64,000 bases of DNA from Saccopteryx bilineata. Its lineage: Eukaryota; Chordata; Mammalia; Chiroptera; Emballonuridae. The notes beneath the pieces are model-generated. The model saw only the letters and a list, made by a program, of their open reading frames with translations. It ran no database searches and was not told the DNA's origin. Positions 11,801-23,150 of the stretch are shown in pieces. The DNA lies in contig NC_089493.1 in NCBI RefSeq assembly GCF_036850765.1, positions 18,043,632 through 18,107,631 on the forward strand, written 5' to 3'. Positions within the stretch are counted from its first letter, which is position 1. Each line of letters begins with the position of its first letter. The position numbers and the translations under genes are program-made.

Positions 11801-12780
11801 TAAAAAATATATCTCTCAAATGTTAATGCCAGTACCTTTTTTTTTCTTAAAGAAAATGGGTAGTCTGTCTGAAATAACTTCTTCCTGCTTCCATAATATA
11901 TAATATTTCGGAAAAAGTCTTCATGTAAAATTGAAATTATCATATAAAGTGTGTGCAGTTGAGAAATTCTAAATACCTGTGTAATTAGATATAAGTGTGT
12001 AAACATGTATGTATCTGATCCAAGGTGTTATTTGTACAAATTTGCTAACAGATAACATCTTTGCCCTCACGTCCCTCTATGCCCACTGGCATAGGAGTGC
12101 TTTTTTGTTTGTTTGTTTGTTTGTTTGTTTTTTAATTTGAAAGGGAGTTTGGGATTGGAAGACTAGGTTAGTTGTAAGAAATGATGTATTTTATGGCCAG
12201 GTTTTTGTGTTATATTTGATTTTTTATGGTAGAGAAGAAAAAGCCATAGATTGGTTTAATCATTCAAGAAAGATTATGTCAACTAGCTTGACAATCATTT
12301 GTCATTGTGCATAATGTCCTACAAAACATGAACTTTAGAGAAGGTCATTCTCCTATTCTTTCATATGAATCATCGATATCTTGTATTTCAAGGTATCTTG
12401 GAAAACCTAGAAATACATGGAAGATGCCTTGTACAATAAGAGTTATCATCCCTGGGGTAGGTGAGGGTGGGGACTTGGAGGTCACACAATAGGAAGTATC
12501 AGGAAGTGCCCAGCATTTGGCTTCACAGGTGTAATAGGGGACAGGTAGTTAAAAGAACAAGAAGAAAAAGACAAGTAAGAGCCTGTGTGATAACTGTACA
12601 GAAAAAGTTGTTTGTGTGAGATACACCTTTGAGGATATGCACAAGTACTGGGGTATTCTTAAGAAGACAAATTTCTATTAATTAGGAATCTTCTGACAGA
12701 GAAAAGTGCATTTATTAATAGTTGCATGGGAAGTCTTGGACATACATTAAAGTTGGTAAATACGCTTCCATCTTCTAAAT
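11801..12780. other. Unassigned sequence with a (GTTT)n run
   Basis: No gene seen. A T/GTTT microsatellite lies at 12101-12133. A chance open frame at 12307-12492 shows no domain. Confidence 0.55.
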
Positions 12781-12781
12781 G

Positions 12782-12958
12782 TTTCTCTCCATTCTCCCAC
12801 TCCTCCTTATTCCTTTCTTTATTCTTTCCTCTTTTCTTTTTTCCTCTCTCTCCAGGCTTTTTCCTCCATCCCTTCCTCCCTCCCTCCCTCCCTTTCTTTG
12901 TTTCCCTCCATTCTTCTTTCTATCTAAAATCCCTCCTTCCCCTCTCTCTCTCATTTAT
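12782..12958 (+). repeat. Pyrimidine-rich low-complexity tract
   Basis: About 175 bp that is nearly all C and T on the plus strand, including a (CCCT)n-like core at 12870-12893, with few interruptions. Two overlapping open frames made of Ser, Phe, Pro and Leu are by-products of the tract. Confidence 0.85.
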
Positions 12959-13053
12959 TCTACAATGTTTGATTACTTTTCTTCTCGAACCTTAATGCTC
13001 TGGGTGAGTTAGGTCTCTAATTACAATGGGTTTTATTGACGTGGGCTTTTTGC

Positions 13054-13059
13054 CACATG

Positions 13060-13107
<48 letters not shown>

Positions 13108-13117
13108 CGCGTGCGCG
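13054..13117 (+). repeat. (AC)n microsatellite inside a 64-bp alternating purine-pyrimidine tract
   Basis: From 13054 to 13117 every base alternates pyrimidine and purine: 'cacatgtat', a long (AC)n run (about 13063-13104), then 'atgcgcgtgcgcg'. Such tracts, especially the CG/CA-rich end, are favoured for left-handed Z-DNA. Confidence 0.9.
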
Positions 13118-13190
13118 ACCTGTTTCATGCAAGACACATGACCCAGTCCATTTCTTAACTCTACTGGGGTGCTTTTGCCTTCATTCTAGA

Positions 13191-13408
13191 CAATGGTGTT
13201 CAACTGTGTGTCTGCAAACCGGTTTGCCAGTAATTTTGTGCCAGTCCGTGACAGAGTTCACCACCCTGATGTTGTCTGAAGATTATAGACCCAATGATCA
13301 TAGTCGAATTCATTTCTGTTCAGGGTGATTTCTTCCTTAGCAGCCCTCGAAATAATTCTCTTATTTTCATTGGTTCCCAAGTGTAAAAAAATGTTGAAAA
13401 CCTCTTGG
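13191..13408. mobile_element. Probable old hAT-like miniature element
   Basis: The left end 'caatggtgttcaac' and the reverse complement of the right end ('gttgaaaacctctt') form imperfect inverted repeats. The flanking 8-mers 'attctaga' (13183-13190) and 'aatttaga' (13409-13416) match at 6 of 8 positions, as expected of a decayed hAT 8-bp duplication. No coding capacity. The family is not identified. Confidence 0.45.
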
Positions 13409-13416
13409 AATTTAGA

Positions 13417-14230
13417 AAATTTGGTAATTATCCTATGTCATTCCAGACTTCTGTAACTAGTTTTGCAGCAGGTTGAAACAGCGTAAGTTTTGACAGCCAG
13501 ATGCAGTATTTCTTCCTGATTGCACAGCTCGTAGTCACTTAATAATGCATTCTTTTCTGAAGTAAAACTCAGTGGAGGCACAACATCTGGTTTCTGGTGG
13601 AAAAGCTTGACTTAATTGACTCAAATCCCTGGTGTGATTTACAAAGCACCAAAGAAGGTGGAACACTTTGACACATTGTAGAATACCGACTGACTGTGCC
13701 TACATTGGCAAGAGTTTCCTAAATGGCTCATTTGAAGCAATCAGGGAATCTTTTATTTGGTACCACCCTAACAGCCAAAATGTTTACATTACTAAATGAA
13801 AACCTTTTTCTTTGGGTGAAAACACTTCCAAAAAAAAAAAAAAAAAGGGAAATACTTTGAACATTAAAGGAAAAAACAATGTTTTCTTTGAACAGAGAAG
13901 ATTATAAAATGTTTTCCAAATATCCTTGAGCATTATAAGGAAAATAAAAACATTTGATCTATTCCTGGTGTGAACATCATTATTATTAGTAAAGTCTCAT
14001 GCAAGTTCAGATTTTCAGACAGGCTACCAATTCTTGCAGTGGAATAGCTGGAGATTTGAAAACACATCCAAATTTCAATGGCAAAATCAAAGCTGATATG
14101 AAGAGAATAATCAGGATAACTGTGCTCAGCCCTCACGTCTATGCATGCTTTCCATGAATTACTAACAGAAGAGAATGTCAACGCCTTGGGTTTTATTTTG
14201 ATTTATTTGTTTCTTAGATATGGTGAACTT
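13417..14230. other. Unassigned sequence
   Basis: No gene or repeat recognised; poly(A) at 13831-13846. An open frame on the minus strand (13933-14181) has no recognisable similarity. Confidence 0.55.
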
Positions 14231-14231
14231 A

Positions 14232-14310
14232 GATTTTGAAGTGCCTCATATTTAATTCACATTTACTGGGCACCCACTGCATAATGTGGTAGGTACTGTC
14301 GAGGAAAAAG
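14232..14310 (-). mobile_element. MIR-like fragment
   Basis: 'cacatttactgggcacccac' followed by 'gtaggtactgt' resembles the reverse-strand MIR phrase 'catttattgagcacctac ... ggcactgt'. Short and diverged. Confidence 0.4.
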
Positions 14311-14413
14311 TCAATATGTGGTGTTGGGCTATGAAAATGTCTTTGCCACAATTATCTTTTCTAACTCGTACAATAATTGGTACATGGAGAGAAACAAGAG
14401 GTTACCACTAGGT

Positions 14414-14731
14414 CAGGGATCGGGAACCTATGGCTCACGAGGCAGATGTAGCTCTTTTGATGGCTGCATCTGGCTCGCAGACAAATCTTTAATAAAAATA
14501 ATAATAACGTTAAAAATATAAAACACTCTCATGTATTACAATCCATTCATTTCCTACCACTCATGTTCATGGTTGCGGGTGGCTGGAGCCAATCACAGCT
14601 GTCCTCCGGGACACCAAATTTTTACTGGATAATGCGTAAGGTACACAGGTTGTTGTATGGCTCTCACAGAATTACATTTTAAAATATGTGGCATTCATGG
14701 CTCTCTCAGCCAAAAAGATTCCCAACCCCTG
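14414..14731. mobile_element. hAT miniature (MITE-like) transposon
   Basis: A 318-bp element with terminal inverted repeats 'cagggatcgggaaccta' and the complement of '...gattcccaacccctg'. It is flanked by an 8-bp duplication with one mismatch: 'cactaggt' at 14406-14413 and 'cactacgt' at 14732-14739. It encodes nothing. Its first 220 bp or so and last 75 bp or so match the two ends of the coding element at 35444-37928, so it is an internal-deletion derivative mobilised in trans by that family's transposase. Confidence 0.9.
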
Positions 14732-14739
14732 CACTACGT

Positions 14740-15714
14740 TTTAAATTTGTTGAGTTGATCATATCAAAATAAGTGAATCCTTACTGGGCTAAATAAATAA
14801 AACTAAATTTTCTACAATGAATATAAATAAATATAATTTTCTGCAAAAATAAACAAGAATTATTGTCTTAGGTTTACATGGCCTGTAACGATAAATTTGA
14901 TAATGAAGGTAAAACGTCACACCAAACTCCCTATAAATTTTACAATTTTAGGACAGATTAAATATAAAACTGACAAAAAGTAACCCCTCACCATCATGGC
15001 TGGTTATATTAGTACTGATGTCAAGGTACCTTCTAGTTAATAATTTTCTGATTTCATTCGTATCTACATATTAAATTACATGGCCATTAGCAGTAATTCA
15101 TTTTCAGTTTTGTGTCAACATGTATATTTAAAATTTACATCTTCGTTTGGCTTTTAAAATTAAGAATGAATTTGAGGAACTCAAACTTTATAATCTTAAA
15201 ATTCTACATTGTTAATAAATTATGATAGGACCAGTCATATAAATTATCTCATGTAACTATTTGCAACTTTCCAGCCCATAATATCATTGTTATTTTTTTA
15301 GCAAGATGATGCAATGGCATAATACACTCAGTTGCATTGGAAATTTATTAAAAGAGCAAGAAGACTTTATATCTGATCTAATAACTAAGTATGTGTTTCA
15401 ATCTGACTTGATATTCTACACAATATTCTTCTCAGTCATACACCAAAATTATGTTTTATTCAATTGCCATTTTGAGCCTTAGTTTTCTTATATTTTTATT
15501 GCCATACAATTACTTACTTTGTAAGATATTTGTGATTATTAAATGCCATAAAGTGAGAATCCCAGACACTTACTAAATATGTACTTAAAGATCGTGGAAT
15601 TAAATTAAGAAGATACACAAGGTGACATTGGTGATTAATTGTACACTTTATATATGCACGTACATTTCCTACAAATACTTGAGCATTTTCTACAAAGCTT
15701 AGGGCAATTGTGTA
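14740..15714. other. Unassigned AT-rich sequence
   Basis: No recognisable gene or repeat family. Confidence 0.6.
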
Positions 15715-16400
15715 AGAACTTTCGGCAATGGTAAAGACTTTGGCTTTTATTTTGAATGAGATAAGGAGTCAATAGAGTGTTAGAACAAAGGACAGGTATA
15801 GCTAGCAGTAGTTACAAGACAGAAATCAGTGGCCTCAGTAGAAATAAACATCTTGGACTACAGTGGTAGATGTGAATAGGATATGCAGCATGCAAAAAGA
15901 AGAAGGAAATCAAGGATGACCCTAAGTGTTTCTTTGTCCTTAATTACTGGAAAAATAGAGTTGCCATTTACTAAAGTGGAAAGTCAAAACTGAGCTCTTT
16001 GATATGGAGACAATTAACCTGGAGATACAGCTGGACTATTCAAATAGAGGTGTGCGGTAAGAGGTGAGGGAAAGTGGTCAGAGATAGACATGAGATTTCT
16101 CAATTTAGAGCTAATGTTGAAACCTATGTCATTGAGCCCTGACTGGATAGCTCGGTTGGTTAAAGCATCAACCCAAAGCACAGAGGTTGCCCGTTTGGTC
16201 CTGAGTCAACGCACACACAGAAGCAGATCAATGTTCCTGTATCTTTTTCTCTCTTCCTCCCTTCCTCTCTTGCTAAACTGAATAAATAAAAAATAAAAAA
16301 ATAAACCTATGATATTGAAATAATCTCTTGCAAAAATTAATAAAAAATTTGAAGAACTAAGTCTAAGAATATTTCAATGTTTAGAGTTTGGGAAAATGTA
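15715..16400 (-). mobile_element. L2 (CR1-clade LINE) remnant, split by a SINE
   Basis: The plus-strand words 'gtaaagactttggctttta', 'aatcaaggatgaccctaag', 'gagttgccatttactaaagt' and 'ggagatacagctggactatt' occur in the order seen on the antisense strand of LINE-2. The SINE at 16136-16303 interrupts it; the right-hand piece runs to about 16400. No intact coding capacity. Highly diverged, in keeping with an ancient element. Confidence 0.6.
16136..16303 (+). mobile_element. Short tRNA-derived SINE, type C
   Basis: Head 'gccctgactggatagctcgg', then a tRNA-like region, 'cacacacagaagcagatcaa', a CT-rich stretch and an A/AAAT tail. It is flanked by imperfect 15-bp duplications beginning 'aacctatg' (16121-16135 and 16304-16318, two mismatches). 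Confidence 0.85.
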
Positions 16401-16863
16401 AAAAACAACAACGAAACTGAAACTGAATCTTGAATCGGGATTTGGAAACAAACATAATTCAAAAAGTTTTATTTAAGGTAATGTTTCCTAAACTAGTGTG
16501 GAATTCTTCTCAAATAAATAGGTTTTATGGTAAAATATTTTCAATACTCTCATACTATTTAACCCTTAATGAAATTTTTGGTGAATATTTCTATATTACG
16601 AATTCTGAAAAACCCAATAGCAAATTAACCTATTTAAAACTGTTTAACACAATATTTCAATTGTTGTTTTTACTTATGGCAGCCTCTTATTCTTAATAGC
16701 AGCTGAGTAATTTCATGGTCCTAATAATTTTTTGTTTGTTTTTTCCCACATACTTCTAGAATACATATTTTGATGTGGTTTTCCAATTCCTTTAAAATTA
16801 ATAGCTAATAATATTGTCTCTAAATTTGTTTGCTACTATAAAAATGAAAATGAGGAGAAATGT
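16401..16863. other. Unassigned AT-rich sequence
   Basis: No recognisable feature; a chance open frame at 16430-16696. Confidence 0.55.
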
Positions 16864-16883
16864 CTAGACTTGAGATATCTTTT

Positions 16884-17077
16884 TATTTTTATTCATTTTT
16901 AGAGAGGAGAGAGAGTCAGAGAGGGATAGAGAGGAAAGACAGAGGGAGAGAGAAGGGGGGAGGAGCTGAAAGCATCAACTCCCATATGTGCCTTAACCAG
17001 GCAAGCCCAGGGTTTTGAACCGGTGACCTCAGCATTTCCAGGTCAACGCTGTATCCACTGCGCCACCACAGGTCAGG
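16884..17077 (-). mobile_element. tRNA-derived SINE, short type A (Rhin-like)
   Basis: On the plus strand: T-rich tail, a GA-rich stretch, 'gcatcaactcccatatgtgc', 'aggcaagcccagggttttga', then 'ccactgcgccaccacaggtc'. These are the reverse complement of the type A head and short body. A 20-bp target-site duplication with one mismatch begins 'ctagacttg' (16864-16883 and 17078-17097). A recent-looking insertion. Confidence 0.9.
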
Positions 17078-17097
17078 CTAGACTTGGGATATCTTTT

Positions 17098-17400
17098 AAT
17101 GTTAAAATGGCTAGAGCTAAGTCATAAACTGAAAGATAAAGGTAAGGGAAAGAGAGAATTAAGGATGACTACAAGATTTCAGCCTTAGAACCTACAGTTA
17201 TGCCTATAACTAGAATGAGAAAGGCTTAGAAGGTGAATATGAGATCAGGATTGTTGTGTAGGGTAAGGGACTAAATTAAATTTGAGATGCTTATGAGGCA
17301 CCGAAAAGGGGATGTCTTCAAAGGCAATTGAAAATTTGAGTCACACGCAAAGTAAAGTTATAATTAGGCAAATTTGAGAGGGATGAGCATCAAATACTAT
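17098..17400 (-). mobile_element. L2 remnant
   Basis: 'aattaaggatgactacaaga', 'aatttgagatgcttatgagg' and 'ggggatgtcttcaaaggcaa' follow antisense LINE-2 sequence. It overlaps in content with the 15715 fragment, so this is a separate or duplicated copy rather than a simple continuation. Confidence 0.5.
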
Positions 17401-17647
17401 TTATGTTCTAAACAAAATGAGATGACCTTGGATAAAAATCAGAAAACAGAGACATTCCAAGCTGCACCTCTCCCAACATATTAAAAGAAATTTCAAAGTT
17501 CAAATATTGTTTCTTCTACCTCTTTCTAACAGAGCTCTAACAACCTTTTCCATCTACGTTTCTTTGCCTCCTCTCTCTTAACATGCTGATCTAACATGTA
17601 ATTGGAAGAGTCTTATATGCAATATATGGATAGATTTTTGTTTAATT

Positions 17648-17932
17648 TTTTTAGGTGAGAGGAAGGGAGATTGGGGGCAGATTTCTGCATGAACCCTGAC
17701 CGGGATCCACTCGGCAACCCCATCTGAAGCTGATGCTCGAATTAACTGAGCTATCCTCAGTGCCTGGGGCCACACTTGAGCCATTGGCTGTGGAAGGAGA
17801 AGAGGGAGAGAAAGGATTGATGGAGAAAAAGAAAAGCAGATGGTTATTTTTCACGTGTGCCCTGACCAGGAATCAAGCCCAGGGTGTCCATACATCAGGC
17901 CAAATCTATGCACTGAGCCACCATCCAGGGCC
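17648..17932 (-). mobile_element. tRNA-derived SINE, type B, older diverged copy
   Basis: The right end, reverse complemented, reads 'ggccctggatggtggctcag' with a downstream tRNA-like region. The interior keeps 'aacttgagccattggctgtg'-like and GA-rich sections, and the left end is T-rich. More diverged than the copies at 11266 and 21615. Open frames on both strands are by-products. Confidence 0.75.
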
Positions 17933-20900
17933 AACACGTGGAAAGTTGAAATGTAGACTCAGAGCATTTATTTTATTTCAATATTTCTGCCAATAAAATC
18001 ATTAAAAAAAGATGCCTGATAATTAATTTCTACTTATTTTTATTTTGAAGTATCACATTCAGTAGAAGATTATTTTTCCCAGTGCAATTCCTTGTTAACC
18101 AATTAGAGAAATTGCATTATTTTGCAGATACACTCATTGTTTGTCAAACATTGTTTGAAATGATTTTGCATTTTTATCTTTGTTTCTTTTTTCTGTATTG
18201 ACTGATACTTGACTTTATCAAACTAATGGTTTTGGAATCATTTAGGCAATTATAGATTGGGGACAGAGTCATCAAACATGAAGGGAAAGCTGATAACATT
18301 TGTGAAAAGTCTTAAATAATTGTGTTTATTTTTAAAGACAAAATTAAACAGAGAAAAGTCAGAAAGCTGCAGTCAGAAGCTCATCTTTACAATTGCAGGA
18401 AAAAAACAAGAAATCAGTTTTCTATTTCTCCACTGAAAAATGATAGCATAGCACTTATGAAGGCTGCTTTATCCCGCTTGGGAAACGAAGTTGCCCAGGG
18501 CTAGTTATGCACAGATAGGTCCAAAATAGTAAATGTTATATAGACAATGTTTCCCCCATAGTTCACAAAGAAATCAGGCTCAGAGATAGCTGCATACCTG
18601 CTGGAAAAAGTTTTAAGGCCCCAGCTCCAAGCTCAACATTATAAGCTCTTTCTTTTGTATCACCTTTTACTCTCTCAAGCTCTACCGTGTGACTGGCTGA
18701 TTCTCTGGCTGCATGGCCATGGTCTTTCTTTTGTTACAAGCTGGTCAAGAGAAGTCATACAATTAGTTCAGGTTCATGAAAAAAAATACACTACAAGGTA
18801 GTAAAATCAAGCTGTTATTGCTGACCAAGTTCTGACAAAGTCTCCTACATTCTATATTTGATCTGTGCATATAGAATGAAAGAATGAAGAAGAGTCAGAA
18901 AGTCTGAAGCACAAACTGTCTTCTAAGGAACTGGAACTTTGCCAGGATATGGAAGAATGTCTGGTGTGGTTGACTTTGGTGGTGCCTCAGTGAATTTAAA
19001 TGGACCGTGCCCAAGATTATAGAGAACACCTATCAATACCAAGGCATATTTGTGATCATATACTTATTTTATGACCTCCATAGAAACTTTGCCAAGTATA
19101 GAAATATTTTTTAAAATAGCAAAATCACTTCTAACCTTTATAAAGAGACACTACTGAAAATATTTTTGGCTTATTTTTAGTGCATTTATGATACCATTGA
19201 TCTCACATTTAGTAAGGTTTCCTGCATTTTTCTTGTCACATTTTATTACAAGCATATTCTCAACATATTAAAATTTATTAGTTAATACACATTATAATAA
19301 ACAACATTATCATATGGTATGTAAATGCTCTTAGTATATTTACCTGTTGTTCTTTTGTTGAGGTTTAACTTGTTCTGTGTTTGTTGTGAATAAAATCATG
19401 GCGAACATGTTGATTGTTAAGCCTTAAGTAAAAATAATTAATTATTAAATATAAAACGATATTTTCTATATTGTGTAGTATTTTATCGCATTTGTCATTT
19501 AAATTGGCACAATCAGGAGAAAAGGGAATGTAATTTTATAAGTCCATTCTTTGAACTAGTTGATGAAAAAAATGTCACTACTCTGAAATATTTTATTGAA
19601 TTAATAATAATAAAGAAAAGTTGATGAGTTTGTAAAGATAAAACAGCAAGTATGCTTTGAGATCAGCATTTTGCTATATTCAATCCTGGGCTGGTGAAAA
19701 TAGTGCAATGCTGATTGTAAATACTTTAGCATGATTAAGGCTGATCACTTTGGAAATAATCTCTGCTTTCTAGTTAGAACATGACTGAAGCAAATCCCTT
19801 CATGCATCTTTTACTGGAAATCTTACATTTCCTTTTAGGAATGATGCTAGTCATTATGTTGCAGTTTTGATTATGTGTAGAATCTTTATATTTTTGTAGA
19901 TGCTGACACCTCATCCTGTCATATTTTGAATGCACATGAGTGAGTAGACAAGGATGGTAATTTATTATGATAAAAGCAAAAGAATGACTTAAAGTAATCT
20001 GAAAGAAAATCTTTACTCTGAAGACAGTTGGTATATTTAGGGTCATTTATAAGCTTTAAAGTATTTTTGTTCCTCCAGTATTTTTTTTTAATATGGAAAT
20101 GCTAACCCTTTTAAATATAGAAAAATTAAATAGAGACAGACTTATTAATTCATTATTTTAGTAACTTACAGATGGCAGAAGTAAGGAACATATTTCGCAC
20201 ATAATATATATATTAATTAATTGGCATGTTATCATGACTCAAAACTGTACCAGAAATTTAAATATTTCAAGAACCAGAGATCAATAAGTCACATAATGCA
20301 TTTATTCATGTACCAATGTAGATGAGGATATCTGCATCATTGTAATTTCTAGCTTATGTAGGACAGATCAAAGTGGCAATCTGTGTGAGTCACGATGGTG
20401 AATTGATGCAATAAAAATCATACTGTGCAAAAGTCTTTATATAAAAATGATGCTATTGGATTTAACTTCATTTAACTAAACTATATGATATTTTCTTTAA
20501 CATTTTCAAGCATTATATGATGAATTAAATAGGTTAAAATTCCCAAAATATCCGGTAAATTATCAGTTAATATTTAATATCATAAAGTAATATGTATTTT
20601 TCCAGACTCCGCAATCTCATTTCTTCTTTTTACAATTAATTTACATTTTCTCCATTCTATTTTTGGGTATTATGTTACATAGACTGTCATATCTCTTATT
20701 TCAAAACCTCACACATTTACTAAACATTATACTTCTTAGTTTCCCAAGAAATATTTTCAAATCCCATTATAAAGAATTCTGTTGTATATTGAGCAAGTGA
20801 TCTTATTGCAGAGTATTTCTTATCTCAGATGATTAGTTAAAAATTATTTTAGAAATACATAACTTCAAAATAAATTTTCAACATTAGAACCCTGTTAATT

Positions 20901-21004
20901 ATTCTTACTCGCATGATTCTTAAGTGAACAGGTAGGCTATAAATTTGTCATTTGAGAAATGTTTATTAATTGTTCATGATGAGACAATTCTATAATAATA
21001 ACTT
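17933..21004. other. Unassigned AT-rich sequence, about 3 kb
   Basis: No recognisable gene or repeat family. The open frames at 18322-18504 and 19774-20046 carry no motif I know. Confidence 0.55.
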
Positions 21005-21190
21005 TATTCCATGTTTTAGTCTGGACATAGGATCAGTGGACTTGGGCTCTGGTCCAGTCACCAGCATTCTTGGACATGTAGCTTTGTATAAATTATTCAA
21101 CTTCTATGAGACATTTCCCTCATTTATGAAATTGACAAAAAATACCATCTATTCTGACTTTAGCAGGTTATTATGAATAATAAGGAATGC
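21005..21190 (+). mobile_element. MIR SINE
   Basis: 'agtggacttgggctctggtc', then 'tgtagctttgtataaattat', 'tcaacttctatgagacattt', 'ccctcatttatgaaattgac' and 'gcaggttattatgaataata' match the MIR order (gactctgg ... gtgaccttgggcaagtta ... cctcagtttcctcatctgtaa ... gttgtgaggat). Ancient copy. Confidence 0.75.
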
Positions 21191-21599
21191 CCTGTTTTAC
21201 AGGCTGCACTGCACTGGAAATATATGCTAGAATTAATATTATAAGTTTTGATGTTAAAGTATCACTATCTCAGTAAACTTTTCATAATACATATGTTCAT
21301 TTAAAGTTACCAATGCATTTATCATGTCCCAAGAGAATCTGTAGAGTCTCCATCAACAGATCCAGCTCAGGTAGACACCACAAAATGGAAATGGAAGTCA
21401 TGAGGGTATTAGTATTTTTCATCTCACCAACTCACTCAGGGAAGGAGGAAAGGAGACTTGTAGAAACCTACAGGACATAGTTGGGTTCTTGGGGCCAAAT
21501 GCCTAAGAAGAAAAGCTGACTGAACTTAAAAACGACAGCATACTATGTATTTTAGATAATACACATCTATCTATGTGTAAGTTATCAAAAATATTTTAA
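21191..21599. other. Unassigned sequence
   Basis: No recognisable feature. Confidence 0.5.
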
Positions 21600-21614
21600 A
21601 AAGTTATTGTTGTA

Positions 21615-21979
21615 GCCCTGGTCGGTTGGCTAAGTGGTAGAGCGTTGGCCTAGCATGTGGAAGTCCCAGGTTTGAATCCCAGCCAGGGCACACAGGAGAG
21701 GCACCCATCTGCTTCTCCACCCTCTCCCTCTCCTTCCTGTCTGTCTCTCTCTTCCCCGCCCGCAGCCAAGACTCCATTGGAGCAAAAGATGGCCCTGGTG
21801 CTGGGGATGGTTCCATGGACTCTGCCTCAGGCGCTAGAGTGGCTCTGGTCGCAACAGAGCGATGCCGCGGATGGGCAGAGCATCGCCCCCTGGTGGGCTT
21901 GCCAGGTGGATCTCGGTTGGGCGCATGCGGGAGTCTGTCTGACTGCCTCCCCGTTTCCAGCTTCAGAAAAATACAAAAA
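21615..21979 (+). mobile_element. tRNA-derived SINE, type B, young
   Basis: Complete copy: head 'gccctggtcggttggctaag', B-box-like 'ggtttgaatcccagccaggg', pyrimidine tract, GC-rich body and 'ccagcttcagaaaaatacaa' at the end. A 15-bp target-site duplication beginning 'aaagttattgttg' lies at 21600-21614 and 21980-21994 (one mismatch). The four open frames here are SINE artefacts. Confidence 0.95.
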
Positions 21980-21994
21980 AAAGTTATTGTTGCA

Positions 21995-22974
21995 CCAGTT
22001 AAGATTCTTAGATAAAGAAAACAAAACAAACAAACAAAAAACAAAAAATACTAACTCTTTGATCCTGATAATTTCTCAAAATTATCTACTTAGGTGAATA
22101 TCCACAAGTGAAAATTCGGTTTAATTTGATCCAACATTTTCTAGGATGCTAAGGTGAAAACTTCCTCTGGTGTTTTTAATTTTTTTATTATGTTATTTGC
22201 TTATTTATTTTACCTTTTTATATCTGTGTATTGCTCAGTGACTAGAATCAGAACAGTTGAGTTCTGTATTTTCTTGTAATGACTTATTTTAAAACATATC
22301 GTACTAGTTATTGAACTCCAAGTAAAAATAATGACAATTAAATATTTTCTTGAGACACCTGCTTGATACACTCTTCTCAAGAGACTAAAAGAGAAACATC
22401 TAAAATAGAAGTAATGAAAAAATAGTAAAATATTTTAATCACCACTTTGGATTAAAATACCTGGTGAAATTAATTTCACCTAGAGAGCTGGCTTTCATTG
22501 CAGAAATGACTAATATTCTTATTATTTTTCTTAGCTCTTATTACAATTAGGCCATTCTGACCCAATAATAACTGGATTTTACCCATTTCCATGATGATAA
22601 ATTTGAAGTAAATAATTTATGTAGATTGTCAATCAAACCCAGACCTTGTTAGAAAGACAAAATAATTTGTATTTTAGCATTTGGCCTCAAAAATCAAATC
22701 TTCTTAAGAAACTACTGGTATATCTGTATTTGTACTTTGGTTTAGAAATTTAACTTCAGGATGACATAAAATATATTTCATAGAACTCCTTCAAAGTGAT
22801 TATGTTGTTAAAAAGAAAACAAACATAGTTCAAACTGGGTTTTCATAAAACTATAAAAATGTTGCAAAACTCACACGTGGTCATAAAGTAATAATCCAGG
22901 AATTATGTTATTCATTTATTTTTCTTCAGAGAAGGAAGGAAAAATAAAGCAGGTGAAATCTTATCATTTCTGGG
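21995..22974. other. Unassigned AT-rich sequence
   Basis: No recognisable gene or repeat; an AAAC-rich run at 22019-22047. Confidence 0.55.
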
Positions 22975-23150
22975 CCAAGTATTTACACATATTTCATCCA
23001 AATTTATAGTCACAGTACAATTGTAAGGTTGAGATATCTCCATTTAGAAATGGGAAAACTGAGGATCAGAGAGTTTAGAGAATATTTGTAAAGCCTAGAT
23101 TTAAAATGAGTCCTGAAATCAAAACCATTGCTTTCTCCATATCATGAAAT
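22975..23150 (-). mobile_element. MIR SINE
   Basis: 'atttagaaatgggaaaactg' followed by 'aggatcagagagtttagaga' is the reverse-strand MIR core (attttacagatgaggaaactg aggctcagagaggttaag). Flanking words also fit. Confidence 0.65.

Noticed and set aside
12726..13012. Two Ser/Phe/Pro/Leu-rich open frames
   Set aside because: Translation of a pyrimidine-rich tract; no gene signal.
21615..21690. tRNA-like sequence with A- and B-box-like words
   Set aside because: It is the head of a SINE, not a tRNA gene; the same head recurs at several dispersed sites with retroposon tails and target duplications.
21604..22097. 146-codon open frames on both strands
   Set aside because: Produced by the SINE at 21615-21979; sequences repeat those at 11266 and 41030.
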